A stretch of 64,000 nt of DNA, taken from positions 1,364,001 through 1,428,000 of the forward strand of contig NZ_FNZB01000001.1 of assembly GCF_900109205.1 (NCBI RefSeq). The letters run 5' to 3'. Each line of letters opens with the position of its first letter. The stretch's first letter is position 1. The position numbers and the translations under genes are program-made. The notes below the pieces were generated by a model. The model did not search any database. It was given only the letters and a program-made list of their open reading frames with translations, and was not told the origin of the DNA. This stretch comes from Sphingomonas sp. OV641 (GTDB lineage: Bacteria > Pseudomonadota > Alphaproteobacteria > Sphingomonadales > Sphingomonadaceae). This document shows positions 9,566 through 17,513 of this stretch, in pieces.

Positions 9566-11481
9566 GCGAGATTAGCCTCCATCGTCCTGATCGTCGCATC
9601 TGTAATCGCGCTGGCCGTCGGACCTACCGCCCAATCGTTCTGCGTCGCGTCGTTTAGATAAATGCAAGAAGGCATTAGACCGGTCGTGGCGTTGAACAGC
9701 CCCGTAGTTGGATTGAACAAATCGATAACGCTGTCGCGAATGGCCGTGGACGCAAACCCGCCCCATGCAAGGTCGCAATATTCCACAGGGAGGCCGTACT
9801 TGGCCGTGAGGGCCTGCGCAGCACGAAACACATGGTTAGCGCCAATGTGCGCCCCGTATCCAACGCCGTTGCTATCCCCAACGCTGCATAGCGTTTTCCC
9901 GACACCATCAGCCGTGAGATAAGCCACACCCGCAATCGGTGAGCGGTTCGAGAAGGCGGTCGCGTCAAAGCCCGCCTGATTCGAGGTCGCAAAGCTGCCC
10001 GGCTTATCACGCCACCGAAACCCGTTCGGCTCATTCTCCCAATTAGAGAAAACATCGGTGCCGTTGCCGAGTAGAACAACTGTGCCAGCTGAAACCTGAG
10101 CGCGAATGAGAGCGAGATACCCGGTACCGCCATCGGTGCGGGGTACTGATTGCAACCGGGTATATCTGTTTCCGTAATGCCATGCGCGCTTGTTTACCGC
10201 GCTCGCCGGCGAAAGATTTGCAGTCGCCATGCTGCACGATGTCCAAGTGGCTGCATCGGCAGACGCCTTGGTAGTGTCGGGAACCGCAGCCGCAAATACG
10301 AAGTACGCCGGGCTTGTCGCATTGGCCGATACGTTCTGCCCGACCGCAAGCAGCGGGTTAACATGTGTGAAAGCACCTGCCAGTTCCAGCAATGCTTCAT
10401 ACGTGGTTGTCCCTCCCGTCACGGTGTTGTTCAAAACTCGGCTGTGAACTATCCTAACTAGCGGCGAAGGAAGTAATACATTGCCCGCGAGCACCACCGT
10501 CAATTGGCTCAGGCGCGGCTCCATGTGGTTTTCAGGGCTTACCGGGGCAGCGTGGTAGGCCGGGAAGTCCATGGCCCTGGTCGAGCCGCCGGCGGGATAA
10601 GCCGACGTGTCCGCGTAATAGTTAGGATCGAGCGCAACCGTGGAAGACCGCGGATCGGGCGGGAAGATCGTGTTGAGGACCGGCTCCGCACCGCCCTTAC
10701 GGATTGTCTCGATCACCGCTTCTAGCGCACCGAGCTGCGCCATGATGCCGCCGTTGTCGTGATAGAACAGCGTGCGCGCATCGTTCATGCCGTACATGGT
10801 CAGCACGTAGGGGGTGTTGCCCGCCTGGAACGCGGTGGAGGCGTCGAGCTGGCTGGCGATCGTGACCATCGGCGCACCAGGTTGTGCGCGCGTGTCAGCC
10901 GCGTAGGTGATGCCCGTACCCGGCACGAACTCATTGAGCGCCGCCGCAGCCACATTCGCCGGAAGATGCGCGGCATCGACGTAATCCGGGTGCGCGTTGG
11001 AACTGCCAACCACCGTCACATATTTGGTGATCGCCGTGACCGTGCGGGCGCCGGTGCCGCCGCTGGCATAGGTGACATTGCCCCATGGCTTGTTCGCGAG
11101 GTCGGGATCGACCACCTGGCCGCTCGCGTCATCGTCAATGTCCCGCGTGCCGGTCAGGATGAAGCGTCCGCCGCCGGCCGAATACTGGAACGTCGCAATC
11201 TTGCCCTTGGTGAGATCGCCAGCCACCGTGTCGTTGCCGGCGCCGTCACGGCCGATCGCGCGCCGGAACCCGCCCGCCTCCAGCCACGCCGGCCCCGTGT
11301 TCGTGTCCACGATCAGGACTTCGAACGGCTGCTCGTTGTCGGCGTTCGCCACCTTCGCGATCAGGTCGTTGGGGTTGTTGCCGATCGGGAGGGCTGCGGG
11401 GGCGCCGGTGATGGCGTCGGAGATAAGCTCCGTGTTGCCCGCCGCGTCCTTGGCATCCTGCACCAGCGGATCGACCACCAC
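9566..11481 (-). pseudogene. phage tail-type protein with two SGNH hydrolase-like domains, broken at both ends
   Basis: About 635 residues of native-looking sequence. Two SGNH-type units are visible. The first has TVVGSSNAHPD (block I) and TMYGMNDART (block III). The second has CSVGDSNGVGYGAHIG (block I) and IYLNDATQND (block III). Such domains in tail fibres or spikes usually deacetylate surface polysaccharide. The frame opens at GTG 11481 but plausible sequence continues upstream without a start. At the left it runs on into antisense of the small zinc-finger gene, so the final Asp-His catalytic block of the second domain is missing. Orientation is opposite to the surrounding genes. I treat it as an internal fragment of a larger tail gene. 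Confidence 0.6.
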
Positions 11482-11522
11482 GGCAAGACCCCCGCGCTGC
11501 CGACAACATGCAGGAGGAAGTG

Positions 11523-11981
11523 ATGGCTCGCTACTACATCGACTGCGAGTTTGATGGTCACAATGGTCCGCTGCTTAGCCTCGCGATTGTTCGTGAGGAT
11601 GGATTGAGCGTCCACATCGAAACCACCGAGCGCGCCAGTGATCCATGGGTGATCGAGAATGTCGTTCCGCTCATGGATCTCAACGATGCGACTACCCATC
11701 CGCTCGTGTCGTCCGAGCTAGTTGGCCGCCACATCCGTTTCTTTATCGGGCCTGATGCGGCGCCTATTATTGTCGCCGACAGCCCTGTCGATATCGGTCG
11801 GTTCTGCGCGGCGGTGATGACCAGCGATACCGGCGGGTATGAGCCCAACCAGTGGTCGTGCTTGTCCTTCGAAGTCCACGATGTGGACTGCTACCCGACG
11901 GACCTGCCGGGTGCGGTCCAGCATAACGCATGGTGGGATGCCATGGCGCTCCGGCGCAAACTTACCGGGGCAGTGGCATGA
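11523..11981 (+). CDS. DEDDh-type 3'-5' exonuclease-like protein, copy 1
   Basis: A 152-residue protein that I place in the DnaQ/RNase T-like fold: the first strand ends in YYIDCEFDG (Asp7, Glu9 as the D-x-E metal pair), a central DSPVDIGRF may supply the second Asp, and HNAWWDA near the end (His134, Asp139) fits the Exo III H-x4-D motif. The layout resembles small exoribonucleases of the Rv2179c type. AGGAGG at 11512-11517 sets the start at ATG 11523 rather than an ATG 15 bases earlier. A paralogue with about two thirds identical residues lies at 16724-17176. Its stop overlaps the next gene (ATGA). Confidence 0.65.
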   Translation: MARYYIDCEFDGHNGPLLSLAIVREDGLSVHIETTERASDPWVIENVVPLMDLNDATTHPLVSSELVGRHIRFFIGPDAAPIIVADSPVDIGRFCAAVMTSDTGGYEPNQWSCLSFEVHDVDCYPTDLPGAVQHNAWWDAMALRRKLTGAVA

Positions 11982-12262
11982 CCGCCGCCTCCGAGGCCAC
12001 GTATTTCGACGGCGCCCACCTCGCGCATGTCGCAGCATACGAGGAACAGCTTCGCCTGGAGCGCATCCGGCGGGAGAACCAGCGGGTGGCGCAAGCGATC
12101 CGTGCCGTGTCGCGCTTCCCGACCAGTGAGGCTTATCGCGCTGAGCTTGCCGGGCAGAACGCCGAGTGGCGCGCGACCGCCAACGCCACGATCGACCGGG
12201 GCATGTCCTCAATGAACGCGGCTCAGGCTGCGCGTTGGGAACGGGAGGCGCGCCATGGGTGA
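11978..12262 (+). CDS. hypothetical helical phage protein
   Basis: 94 residues, charged and predicted to be almost wholly alpha-helical (AHVAAYEEQLRLERIRRENQ, then NAAQAARWEREARHG). No family is recognised. It starts within the stop of the exonuclease (ATGA at 11978) and its own stop lies inside the next gene's start region, so it is translationally coupled to both. It may be a structural or DNA-associated accessory protein, but nothing in the sequence shows that. Confidence 0.6.
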   Translation: MTAASEATYFDGAHLAHVAAYEEQLRLERIRRENQRVAQAIRAVSRFPTSEAYRAELAGQNAEWRATANATIDRGMSSMNAAQAARWEREARHG

Positions 12263-12365
12263 CGACCCCATCATCCTCGGCGCTCCGATGCCAGCTCGGT
12301 GCGCGGGCATCCTGCTTGGCGTGCTGGTCTGCGCGCCGATCCTCTATTTTCTGGGAGCTTTCTGA
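12255..12365 (+). CDS. 36-residue single-pass membrane protein
   Basis: A tiny protein with a polar N-terminus (MGDDPIILGAPMPARC) and one hydrophobic segment (AGILLGVLVCAPILYFLGAF) that reaches the C-terminus. It overlaps the gene before by 8 bases and ends 1 base before the next ATG, which matches the packing of its neighbours and supports expression. Its topology would suit a small membrane anchor or a superinfection-type factor. Function unknown. Confidence 0.5.
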   Translation: MGDDPIILGAPMPARCAGILLGVLVCAPILYFLGAF

Positions 12366-12366
12366 C

Positions 12367-13494
12367 ATGGCGACACTCGCCCTTGATATGCCGGCAGAAC
12401 AGACCGGCACCGAACTTACCGTCGCCGTTCAGGCTAACCCTGGCATCGTGCTGCTCGACACCGAGAAGTTCGACGTTTGGTATGAAAACCTGAAGGCCAG
12501 CGCGCCGACCGATGCTGACGTGACTACCCGCAAGGGGCAGGAAGCGTTGCGTTCATTCGCCGCCAAGGTGCGCAGCGAAAAGGCCGCGATCGACAAGGCG
12601 CGGCTGCGGCTGACCAAAGAATGGCGCGACATGACCGCGCAGGCCAATGAGGCTGGTAAGACGATCGGCGAGCGGCTGGAACGCTTGGCAGTCGAGGTGC
12701 GCAAGCCGCTGACCGATTGGGAGGAAGCGGAGAAGGCGCGGATTGCCGAGTGCGAAGCGACGATTGAGCGCATCATCACCGCTGGCACTGTCACGCTGGA
12801 CGACACCGCCGCCAGCGTTCGTGAGCGTGGCGCTGCGATCTGGCAGGCCGAGATCGACGCTGAGCGCTTCGGCGCGCTGTTCGATCGCGCCACCACCGCC
12901 AAGGATCACACCGTCAGTTTGCTCAAGACGGCGCTGGCCCGTTTGACGCAGGAAGAAGCCGACCGCGCCGAGTTGGAGAAGTTGCGCGCCGCCGCTGCGG
13001 AGCGTGAGGCGCGCGAACAGGCCGAGCGCGAAGCCCGCGAAGCTGAAGAGATCGCCGCCGCTGAGGCTAAGGCCCAGGAAGAACGCCGGGTTGCCGCCGA
13101 GAAGGCAGAAGCCGAGCGCATCCAGCGTGTGGAACGCGAGGCTGCGGAGCGCGCGCAGCGGGAAGCTGAAGCCGCTGCGCGTGCCGAGCAAGAGCGTCGC
13201 GACCGGGAGCACGCCGAAGCCCTTGCTGCTGAGCGCCGCCGGGCCGAGCAGGCAGAGCGAGATGCGCAGGCTGAGCGCGACCGGATCGCCGCCGCCGAAG
13301 CCGCCCGCCAGAAGGAAGCGGATCGTCTTGCCGCCGAGCAGGCCAAGCGCGACGCCGACCAGAAGCACCGCACGAAGGTCAAGACTGCCGCCAAGGAGGC
13401 GTTGATCACGTGCGGCGCCGACGACGAAACCGCGCGCAAGATCGTAATTGCGATCATCGCCGGTGAAATCCCCAACGTTTCGCTGAGGTTCTGA
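12367..13494 (+). CDS. phage coiled-coil protein, probable recombination partner of the RecE-like nuclease
   Basis: 375 residues. The first ~190 residues resemble the N-terminal domain of phage DUF1351-type proteins (VLLDTEKFDVWYENLKA, KGQEALRSFAAKVRSEKAAIDKAR). Residues about 195-340 are a very long Ala/Glu/Arg coiled coil. The C-terminal ~40 residues are globular (KTAAKEALITCGADDETARKIVIAIIAGEIPNVSLRF), a tail seen on phage proteins of this type. GGGAG at 12352-12356 serves ATG 12367. It lies directly before the nuclease gene (2 bp gap), where such proteins usually occur. No RecT-type annealing protein is present, so an accessory role in that reaction is possible but not shown. Confidence 0.65.
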   Translation: MATLALDMPAEQTGTELTVAVQANPGIVLLDTEKFDVWYENLKASAPTDADVTTRKGQEALRSFAAKVRSEKAAIDKARLRLTKEWRDMTAQANEAGKTIGERLERLAVEVRKPLTDWEEAEKARIAECEATIERIITAGTVTLDDTAASVRERGAAIWQAEIDAERFGALFDRATTAKDHTVSLLKTALARLTQEEADRAELEKLRAAAAEREAREQAEREAREAEEIAAAEAKAQEERRVAAEKAEAERIQRVEREAAERAQREAEAAARAEQERRDREHAEALAAERRRAEQAERDAQAERDRIAAAEAARQKEADRLAAEQAKRDADQKHRTKVKTAAKEALITCGADDETARKIVIAIIAGEIPNVSLRF

Positions 13495-13496
13495 CC

Positions 13497-14885
13497 ATGA
13501 CGGACAATCCTTTTGCCTTTGATTATCGCGAGCCTGAGCCATCGACGTCGGTTGGAGGCGTTGGCGAGGCCAGTGCGCCAGCCACAATCACCCCCGGTTT
13601 TCACCAGATGGACGCCGCGACCTATCACGCGGATCCCGCCCCGACGCCAAGCCTGTCGTCCACGCTGGCCAAGGTTATCACCAGCAAGTCGCCGCTGCAC
13701 GCATGGCACGCCTGTCGCCGCCTGAACCCGGATTGCGTCTCGGTCGAGCGCAAGGCATTCGACATCGGCACGGCTGCGCATCGCGCGCTGCTGGGTGTCG
13801 GCGAAGATTACGTCGCCATCCCCGGCGAACTGCTGGCAACCAACGGCGCGGCCAGCACGAAGGAGGCGAAGGCGTTCATTGCGGACGCCCGCGCGTCTGG
13901 CCGCACCCCGCTCAAGGCTGACGAGGTGGATCAGGTCGAGGCGATGCGCGCGGCTGCCGTCGCCAAGTTGAACAGCTACGGCATCCACCTTGACCCGGCG
14001 CGGTCGGAAATGGCCGCATTCGCCGAGATCGATGGCATCTGGTGCCGCGCCCTGTTCGATAACGCGCCTGAGGCGACCTACGAACCGCTCTACGACTACA
14101 AGACGTGCGAGGACGCGAGCCCGGAGGCGTGCCTCAAGTCGATCATCAACTACGGCTATGACGTGCAGGCGGCCCACTACCTCGCCGTATGGAAGGCGAT
14201 CACCGGAGAGGATCGCGCCTTCACCTTCATCTTCCAGGAGAAGCCGGCACCGCATGAGGTGACGCTGATCCGCTTGTCCGGCTCGTTCCGCGATCTGGGC
14301 GAGAACCGCGCAGCCCGCGCCCGCAAGCTGTGGCGCGAGTGCGTCACCACCAACAACTGGCCCGGATACGGCAACAAGTCGGAGAACGCCCGCGCGACCA
14401 AGACGCGCCGCAAGGATGTGCCGTGGGATCCGGCGAGCGACGGCGACCTGATGTTCGAAATGACGGCGATGATCATTCTCGACCCGATCGCGCCCGGTTG
14501 CCCGGTCCACCAGATCAAGGTGGCCGATCAGTTCAAGGGGCTGCTCAACCCGCAGCGCCCGATGAGCGAGGCGACCGGCCACGCCATGGCCGAATGGGCC
14601 AAGGGGCAGGGTGGTGCGCAGAAGCAGAAGGAAGTGATGGACCTCGCCCGCGAGAAGGCGCGCGGCGGAACGGAGGTGTTCACCGCGTGGTGGCAGAGCG
14701 GCGAGGGCAAGGAAGCCCGCCCGACCGTACGCCCGATCATGGACGAGATCCAGGCGCTCTGCCGGGTGGCCGATGAACTGGCGGCGATGCCGGATGACGT
14801 GCCATTCGTGCCGGAAGGGCCGGCGGATGAGCAGCGGGGTGACGGGTTCGCTGACGAGATGCCCGACATGGAGCGCGCGTCGTGA
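13497..14885 (+). CDS. PD-(D/E)XK exonuclease, RecE/exonuclease VIII-like
   Basis: 462-residue nuclease of the type that degrades one DNA strand for phage homologous recombination. Seen are MDAATYHADPAPTPSLSST near residue 36 (the usual entry into the domain), FDIGTAAHRALLG near 88, the metal site AEIDGIWCRALFD ... LYDYKTC near 178-203 (E...D...DxK pattern), and IINYGYDVQAAHYLAVW near 215-230, where the conserved Gln sits. The C-terminal third contains ALMP-free acidic sequence of unknown role. It is joined to the coiled-coil gene upstream and overlaps the next small gene by a GTGA junction. Confidence 0.82.
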   Translation: MTDNPFAFDYREPEPSTSVGGVGEASAPATITPGFHQMDAATYHADPAPTPSLSSTLAKVITSKSPLHAWHACRRLNPDCVSVERKAFDIGTAAHRALLGVGEDYVAIPGELLATNGAASTKEAKAFIADARASGRTPLKADEVDQVEAMRAAAVAKLNSYGIHLDPARSEMAAFAEIDGIWCRALFDNAPEATYEPLYDYKTCEDASPEACLKSIINYGYDVQAAHYLAVWKAITGEDRAFTFIFQEKPAPHEVTLIRLSGSFRDLGENRAARARKLWRECVTTNNWPGYGNKSENARATKTRRKDVPWDPASDGDLMFEMTAMIILDPIAPGCPVHQIKVADQFKGLLNPQRPMSEATGHAMAEWAKGQGGAQKQKEVMDLAREKARGGTEVFTAWWQSGEGKEARPTVRPIMDEIQALCRVADELAAMPDDVPFVPEGPADEQRGDGFADEMPDMERAS

Positions 14886-15046
14886 CGTGGGCCGCCGCCA
14901 CACGTGCGAGGCAGGAGCGCGCCGAAGCCAAGGCCGCGAAGCTAGCTGATGCGATGCGGATCGCACGGTCGAAGAAGGACGCTGCGCGCATTGCCGGCAT
15001 CCCGACGCGCACCGCTCGCCGCCTGCGCTGCCGGCTGCCCGCATGA
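14882..15046 (+). CDS. small basic helix-turn-helix-like protein
   Basis: 54 residues, strongly basic, starting at GTG 14882 inside the nuclease stop (GTGA). The C-terminal half (MRIARSKKDAARIAGIPTRTARRLRCRL) reads like a helix-turn-helix of the resolvase or MerR-helix kind. It is too short for an independent repressor of a known family. It may bind DNA as an accessory factor. Start codon and function are inferred from overlap and composition only. Confidence 0.45.
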   Translation: MTWAAATRARQERAEAKAAKLADAMRIARSKKDAARIAGIPTRTARRLRCRLPA

Positions 15047-15129
15047 AGACCCGCGCCACCCCGGCGCAGCGTGAGAGCCTGGCTCAACCAGGCGAGCCCG
15101 GAGCGCTTCGGGCGGATGGAGGAAATGAA

Positions 15130-15408
15130 ATGATGCACGACATTCTGCACAGCGAAGGCTCTGACAGCATCGTCATCGTGGATCGGGCCACCGGCGACGA
15201 TATCGCTGAGGTGTTTCACTGCGACCGCCACACGGTCAACCAGACGCGCGATCAGGCGCTTGAGACTGCCGCGCTTTATGCCGCTGCGCCGCTCCTGTTG
15301 GCGGCGTTGCAGGAGGTGTTTGCAGACGCTGACTGCACCGGAAAGCTGTCGTGGATGGACCGGGCGGCGTTTGCCATCGCCAGCGCGGCCCGCGTGGTGC
15401 CCGAGTGA
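15130..15408 (+). CDS. hypothetical phage protein
   Basis: 92 residues (MMHDILHSEGSDSIVIVD...). No family recognised. The first part has alternating beta-type sequence (SDSIVIVDRATGDDIAEVF), the second is helical and Ala/Leu-rich (ALYAAAPLLLAALQEVF), a tail often found on small phage proteins. GGAGG at 15118-15122 lies 7 bases before ATG 15130, so this start is preferred to the ATG at 15043, which overlaps the gene before it but lacks a ribosome binding site of that quality. Confidence 0.6.
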   Translation: MMHDILHSEGSDSIVIVDRATGDDIAEVFHCDRHTVNQTRDQALETAALYAAAPLLLAALQEVFADADCTGKLSWMDRAAFAIASAARVVPE

Positions 15409-15431
15409 CTTCTCCCACAGGAGCAAGCAGC

Positions 15432-16076
15432 ATGACCGAGGATAGAGCGCCATGCCCGTTTTGCGGCAACGCATCGGTCCAGCTTACATCGATCCGTGAC
15501 GGCTACGAAGCGTGGTGCAAGTGCGGAGCCAGCATGACGGCGAGCAACCCCGACAGCCGGAACAAGGTGATCGCGAAGTGGAATGCTCGCACGTTCGCCT
15601 CCCAAGCATCACAGCCAGCAGAAGGGGATGGCTGGGTGATGGTGCCGCGTGAGAGATTGGCCGTGTTTCAGCGCGTCATATGCGGGGATTGGTGCCAGCC
15701 CGACCGGCATATTCCTGAGTGTGCGGAAGCGTCCGCGATGCTCGCCGCCACCCCCAAGGCCCCTGATGCGGGAGAGGTGGGGCCGTGCTTCCTGTGCGCG
15801 GGTACGTGCCGAGGGCATTCGCTTGTTGATGAGGCGACCTGGGAGCCTGAAGCCGGATCGGAGGCGCAGCGCATTCGTGATGCCGCCACCCCACCAGCCC
15901 CGAACGACGACCTGCGGGCGGCGCTGGAGGCGATCCTTAAGCTGGAAACGCGCGACGTTCACGTCGGATATGACCATGGTAGTGGCGGCGGGAATTACGT
16001 CTACGCCGATTTCATTTCGGCAGACGAAGCGTTCGCTATTGCCCGCGCCGCCCTCAAGGAGAACCGCCGTGGCTGA
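15432..16076 (+). CDS. Lar-like zinc-binding protein (restriction alleviation type), long form
   Basis: 214 residues. The first 50 have the Lar family pattern: CPFCGNASVQL, then CKCGA and the AIxxWNxR-like ending KVIAKWNARTF. Lar proteins of phages and prophages relieve host type I restriction by modulating the methylase. Residues 75-140 are an extra unit with cysteines (ICGDWCQ, CFLCAGTC), and the end is helical (LRAALEAILKLETRD). The start ATG 15432 follows CAGGAGCAA. Its stop overlaps the start of a second Lar-like gene, making a pair. The anti-restriction role is known for the family, not shown here. Confidence 0.65.
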   Translation: MTEDRAPCPFCGNASVQLTSIRDGYEAWCKCGASMTASNPDSRNKVIAKWNARTFASQASQPAEGDGWVMVPRERLAVFQRVICGDWCQPDRHIPECAEASAMLAATPKAPDAGEVGPCFLCAGTCRGHSLVDEATWEPEAGSEAQRIRDAATPPAPNDDLRAALEAILKLETRDVHVGYDHGSGGGNYVYADFISADEAFAIARAALKENRRG

Positions 16077-16491
16077 CACCGTGAGCGTGACGCAGCTAAA
16101 GCCGTGCCCGAATCCGTGGTGCGAGCAGAGCGACCCGGTCGTCGGTGAGCGTCGCGATGTGTGGCGTGCGAAGCGACCGCTGCGAGTGCAATGCCAATGC
16201 GGCATGGCTGGTCCTGATGCCGACACTGAAGCAGGCGCCATCACCGCATGGAACACCCGCGCCTCCACGCAGCCCGCACCCGCGTTTCCGAGGGAGGAGG
16301 TGGCGGCAGAGGTTCGCGCTCTTCGTGACGCCTTGCTGTGGTATCGCGACAACGCCGCCATGTGCCGCAAGATCGGCAGCATTGGCGAACCCGCACGGAA
16401 AGCCCTTGATGCAGATGGCGGTAAGCGCGCGGATGAGGTGATGGACAACAGCCCGGTTCTCGCCGCCCTCCTCCAAGGCAAGCAGCCATGA
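16069..16491 (+). CDS. second Lar-like zinc-binding protein, short form
   Basis: 140 residues beginning at GTG 16069, overlapping the previous stop by 8 bases. Near the N-terminus are LKPCPNPWCEQSDP, then VQCQCGMAGP and AITAWNTR, the same Cys-pair and WNxR plan as its neighbour with a modified first knuckle (CPNPWC). The remainder is helical (EEVAAEVRALRDALLWYRDN), with no further domain recognised. Having two different Lar-like genes back to back is unusual for such a short block. Confidence 0.6.
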   Translation: MADTVSVTQLKPCPNPWCEQSDPVVGERRDVWRAKRPLRVQCQCGMAGPDADTEAGAITAWNTRASTQPAPAFPREEVAAEVRALRDALLWYRDNAAMCRKIGSIGEPARKALDADGGKRADEVMDNSPVLAALLQGKQP

Positions 16492-16727
16492 AGCCCAACA
16501 CCGCCCGCGTTCGTATCGACCGCGACACCGGCCGACTATGGCTGACCGAGGAACGGTATCGCCAGCCCATCCGCCGCGTGAAGGACATAACCGATGACGT
16601 GATCTTCGCCTTCGGTGCCGAGCTCACCGCGATCGAGGGACAGGACAAGCTCGTCTCTGGCTTTCGCATGAGCGACGGCGTGGAGATCAGGATCACTGCT
16701 GAATTGGTGGAGGGGGAGAGCGCATGA
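16488..16727 (+). CDS. hypothetical phage protein, 79 residues
   Basis: A small beta-rich protein (ARVRIDRDTGRLWLTEERYRQP, GFRMSDGVEIRITAELVEGE). No family recognised. It overlaps the Lar-like gene before it (ATGA-type junction at 16488) and the exonuclease copy 2 after it by four bases, so it belongs to the same translational chain. The strict overlaps on both sides are the main support. Confidence 0.6.
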   Translation: MKPNTARVRIDRDTGRLWLTEERYRQPIRRVKDITDDVIFAFGAELTAIEGQDKLVSGFRMSDGVEIRITAELVEGESA

Positions 16728-17176
16728 AATACTACGTCGATTGCGAGTTTGACGGCCATAACGGGCCGTTGCTCAGCTTGGCGCTTGTTTGCGACGATGG
16801 ATCGAGCATCCACATCGAAACCACCGCCAGAGCCAAAGACCCTTGGGTTGTCGCGAATGTCGTGCCGCTGATGAGCGAGAACGATGCGACCACCCATCCT
16901 CTGGTGGAGCCGTATCAGGTTGGAGCGCACATTCGAGCCTTCGTGGGCAGCGATCCTACGCCAACGGTCATTGCTGACAGTCCGGTGGATATCGGACGCT
17001 TTTGCCAAGCGCTGATGACTGATGAGCGCGGACAATATGCGCCCAACACTTGGGACCGCTGGGTTTTCAGAGTCCATGATGTGGACTGCTACCCGACCGA
17101 CCTGCCTGGCGCCGTTCAGCACAATGCATGGTGGGACGCGATGGCGCTGCGTCATAAGTTGGAGAGCCAGCCATGA
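16724..17176 (+). CDS. DEDDh-type 3'-5' exonuclease-like protein, copy 2
   Basis: 150 residues, paralogue of the product of 11523-11981. It keeps every putative catalytic position: YYVDCEFDG (Asp6, Glu8), ADSPVDIGRF, and HNAWWDA (His133, Asp138). The last ~27 residues before the end are nearly identical in both copies, while the middle (about 85-115) diverges; at DNA level many third positions differ, so the duplication is not recent. The copies lie about 5.2 kb apart in the same direction. Likely substrates are RNA or DNA 3' ends; the biological role is unknown. Confidence 0.65.
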   Translation: MKYYVDCEFDGHNGPLLSLALVCDDGSSIHIETTARAKDPWVVANVVPLMSENDATTHPLVEPYQVGAHIRAFVGSDPTPTVIADSPVDIGRFCQALMTDERGQYAPNTWDRWVFRVHDVDCYPTDLPGAVQHNAWWDAMALRHKLESQP

Positions 17177-17328
17177 AGCGCGAATACGTGAACGGCTTCC
17201 GCCGCATCGAGAACCCGCCCCGCACATGGCTGCGGATCAACGAGCATCAGGACAAGACACTGCCCGGAATCGGGCCAGAGGTCGAGGCCGCGCTGATCGA
17301 GGCGCGCGAACGAGAGGTGAGAGGATGA
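17173..17328 (+). CDS. hypothetical 51-residue phage protein
   Basis: Short polar protein (MKREYVNGFRRIENPPRTWLRI...). It overlaps the exonuclease gene before it and the next gene after it by four bases each (ATGA junctions at 17173 and 17325). No family is recognised; length and position near the integrase would fit an accessory or directionality factor, but there is no clear DNA-binding motif. Confidence 0.5.
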   Translation: MKREYVNGFRRIENPPRTWLRINEHQDKTLPGIGPEVEAALIEAREREVRG

Positions 17329-17513
17329 GTGCGCAACCCAAGCAGCGCTATCCGCGCAAGTCGGAGATCCAGCGCGCGATTGATGCTGGCCGGGCGTGTG
17401 GGTTGGATGTGGCCGGCTATGAGATCGGGCCCGGCGGTGTGATCCGCATCATGGAAGCGCGGGCATCCAAGCCGGCGAGCAACGACTTCGACAGGTGGCA
17501 GGATCAGCTTTGA
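17325..17513 (+). CDS. small protein directly upstream of the integrase, possible excisionase-like factor
   Basis: 62 residues, basic N-terminal half (QPKQRYPRKSEIQRAIDAGR) with a helix that could contact DNA, then a short beta part (AGYEIGPGGVIRIMEAR). It is coupled to the gene before by an ATGA and to the integrase by the shared TTGA at 17510. Small proteins of this style stand immediately before integrases in many alphaproteobacterial prophages. The excisionase idea is inference from position. Confidence 0.5.
   Translation: MSAQPKQRYPRKSEIQRAIDAGRACGLDVAGYEIGPGGVIRIMEARASKPASNDFDRWQDQL

Noticed and set aside
9263..9599. N-terminal extension of the truncated TonB-dependent receptor frame into the mobile region.
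   Set aside because: Receptor-like sequence stops at about 9262; beyond it the frame reads antisense to small phage genes.
9200..9600. Search for a copy of the tRNA-Gly 3' end as the left attachment site.
   Set aside because: No stretch resembling GGTTCGATTCCCTTCACCCG was found by eye; the true att site remains unknown.
10759..11523. A 254-codon plus-strand frame opposite the tail-type fragment.
   Set aside because: The minus-strand frame has recognisable SGNH motifs; the plus frame has none and is Arg/His-rich.
12906..15059. A 717-codon minus-strand frame opposite the coiled-coil and nuclease genes.
   Set aside because: Its second half is Ser/Ala/Arg low-complexity sequence that mirrors the coiled coil; both plus-strand genes have proper starts and domains.
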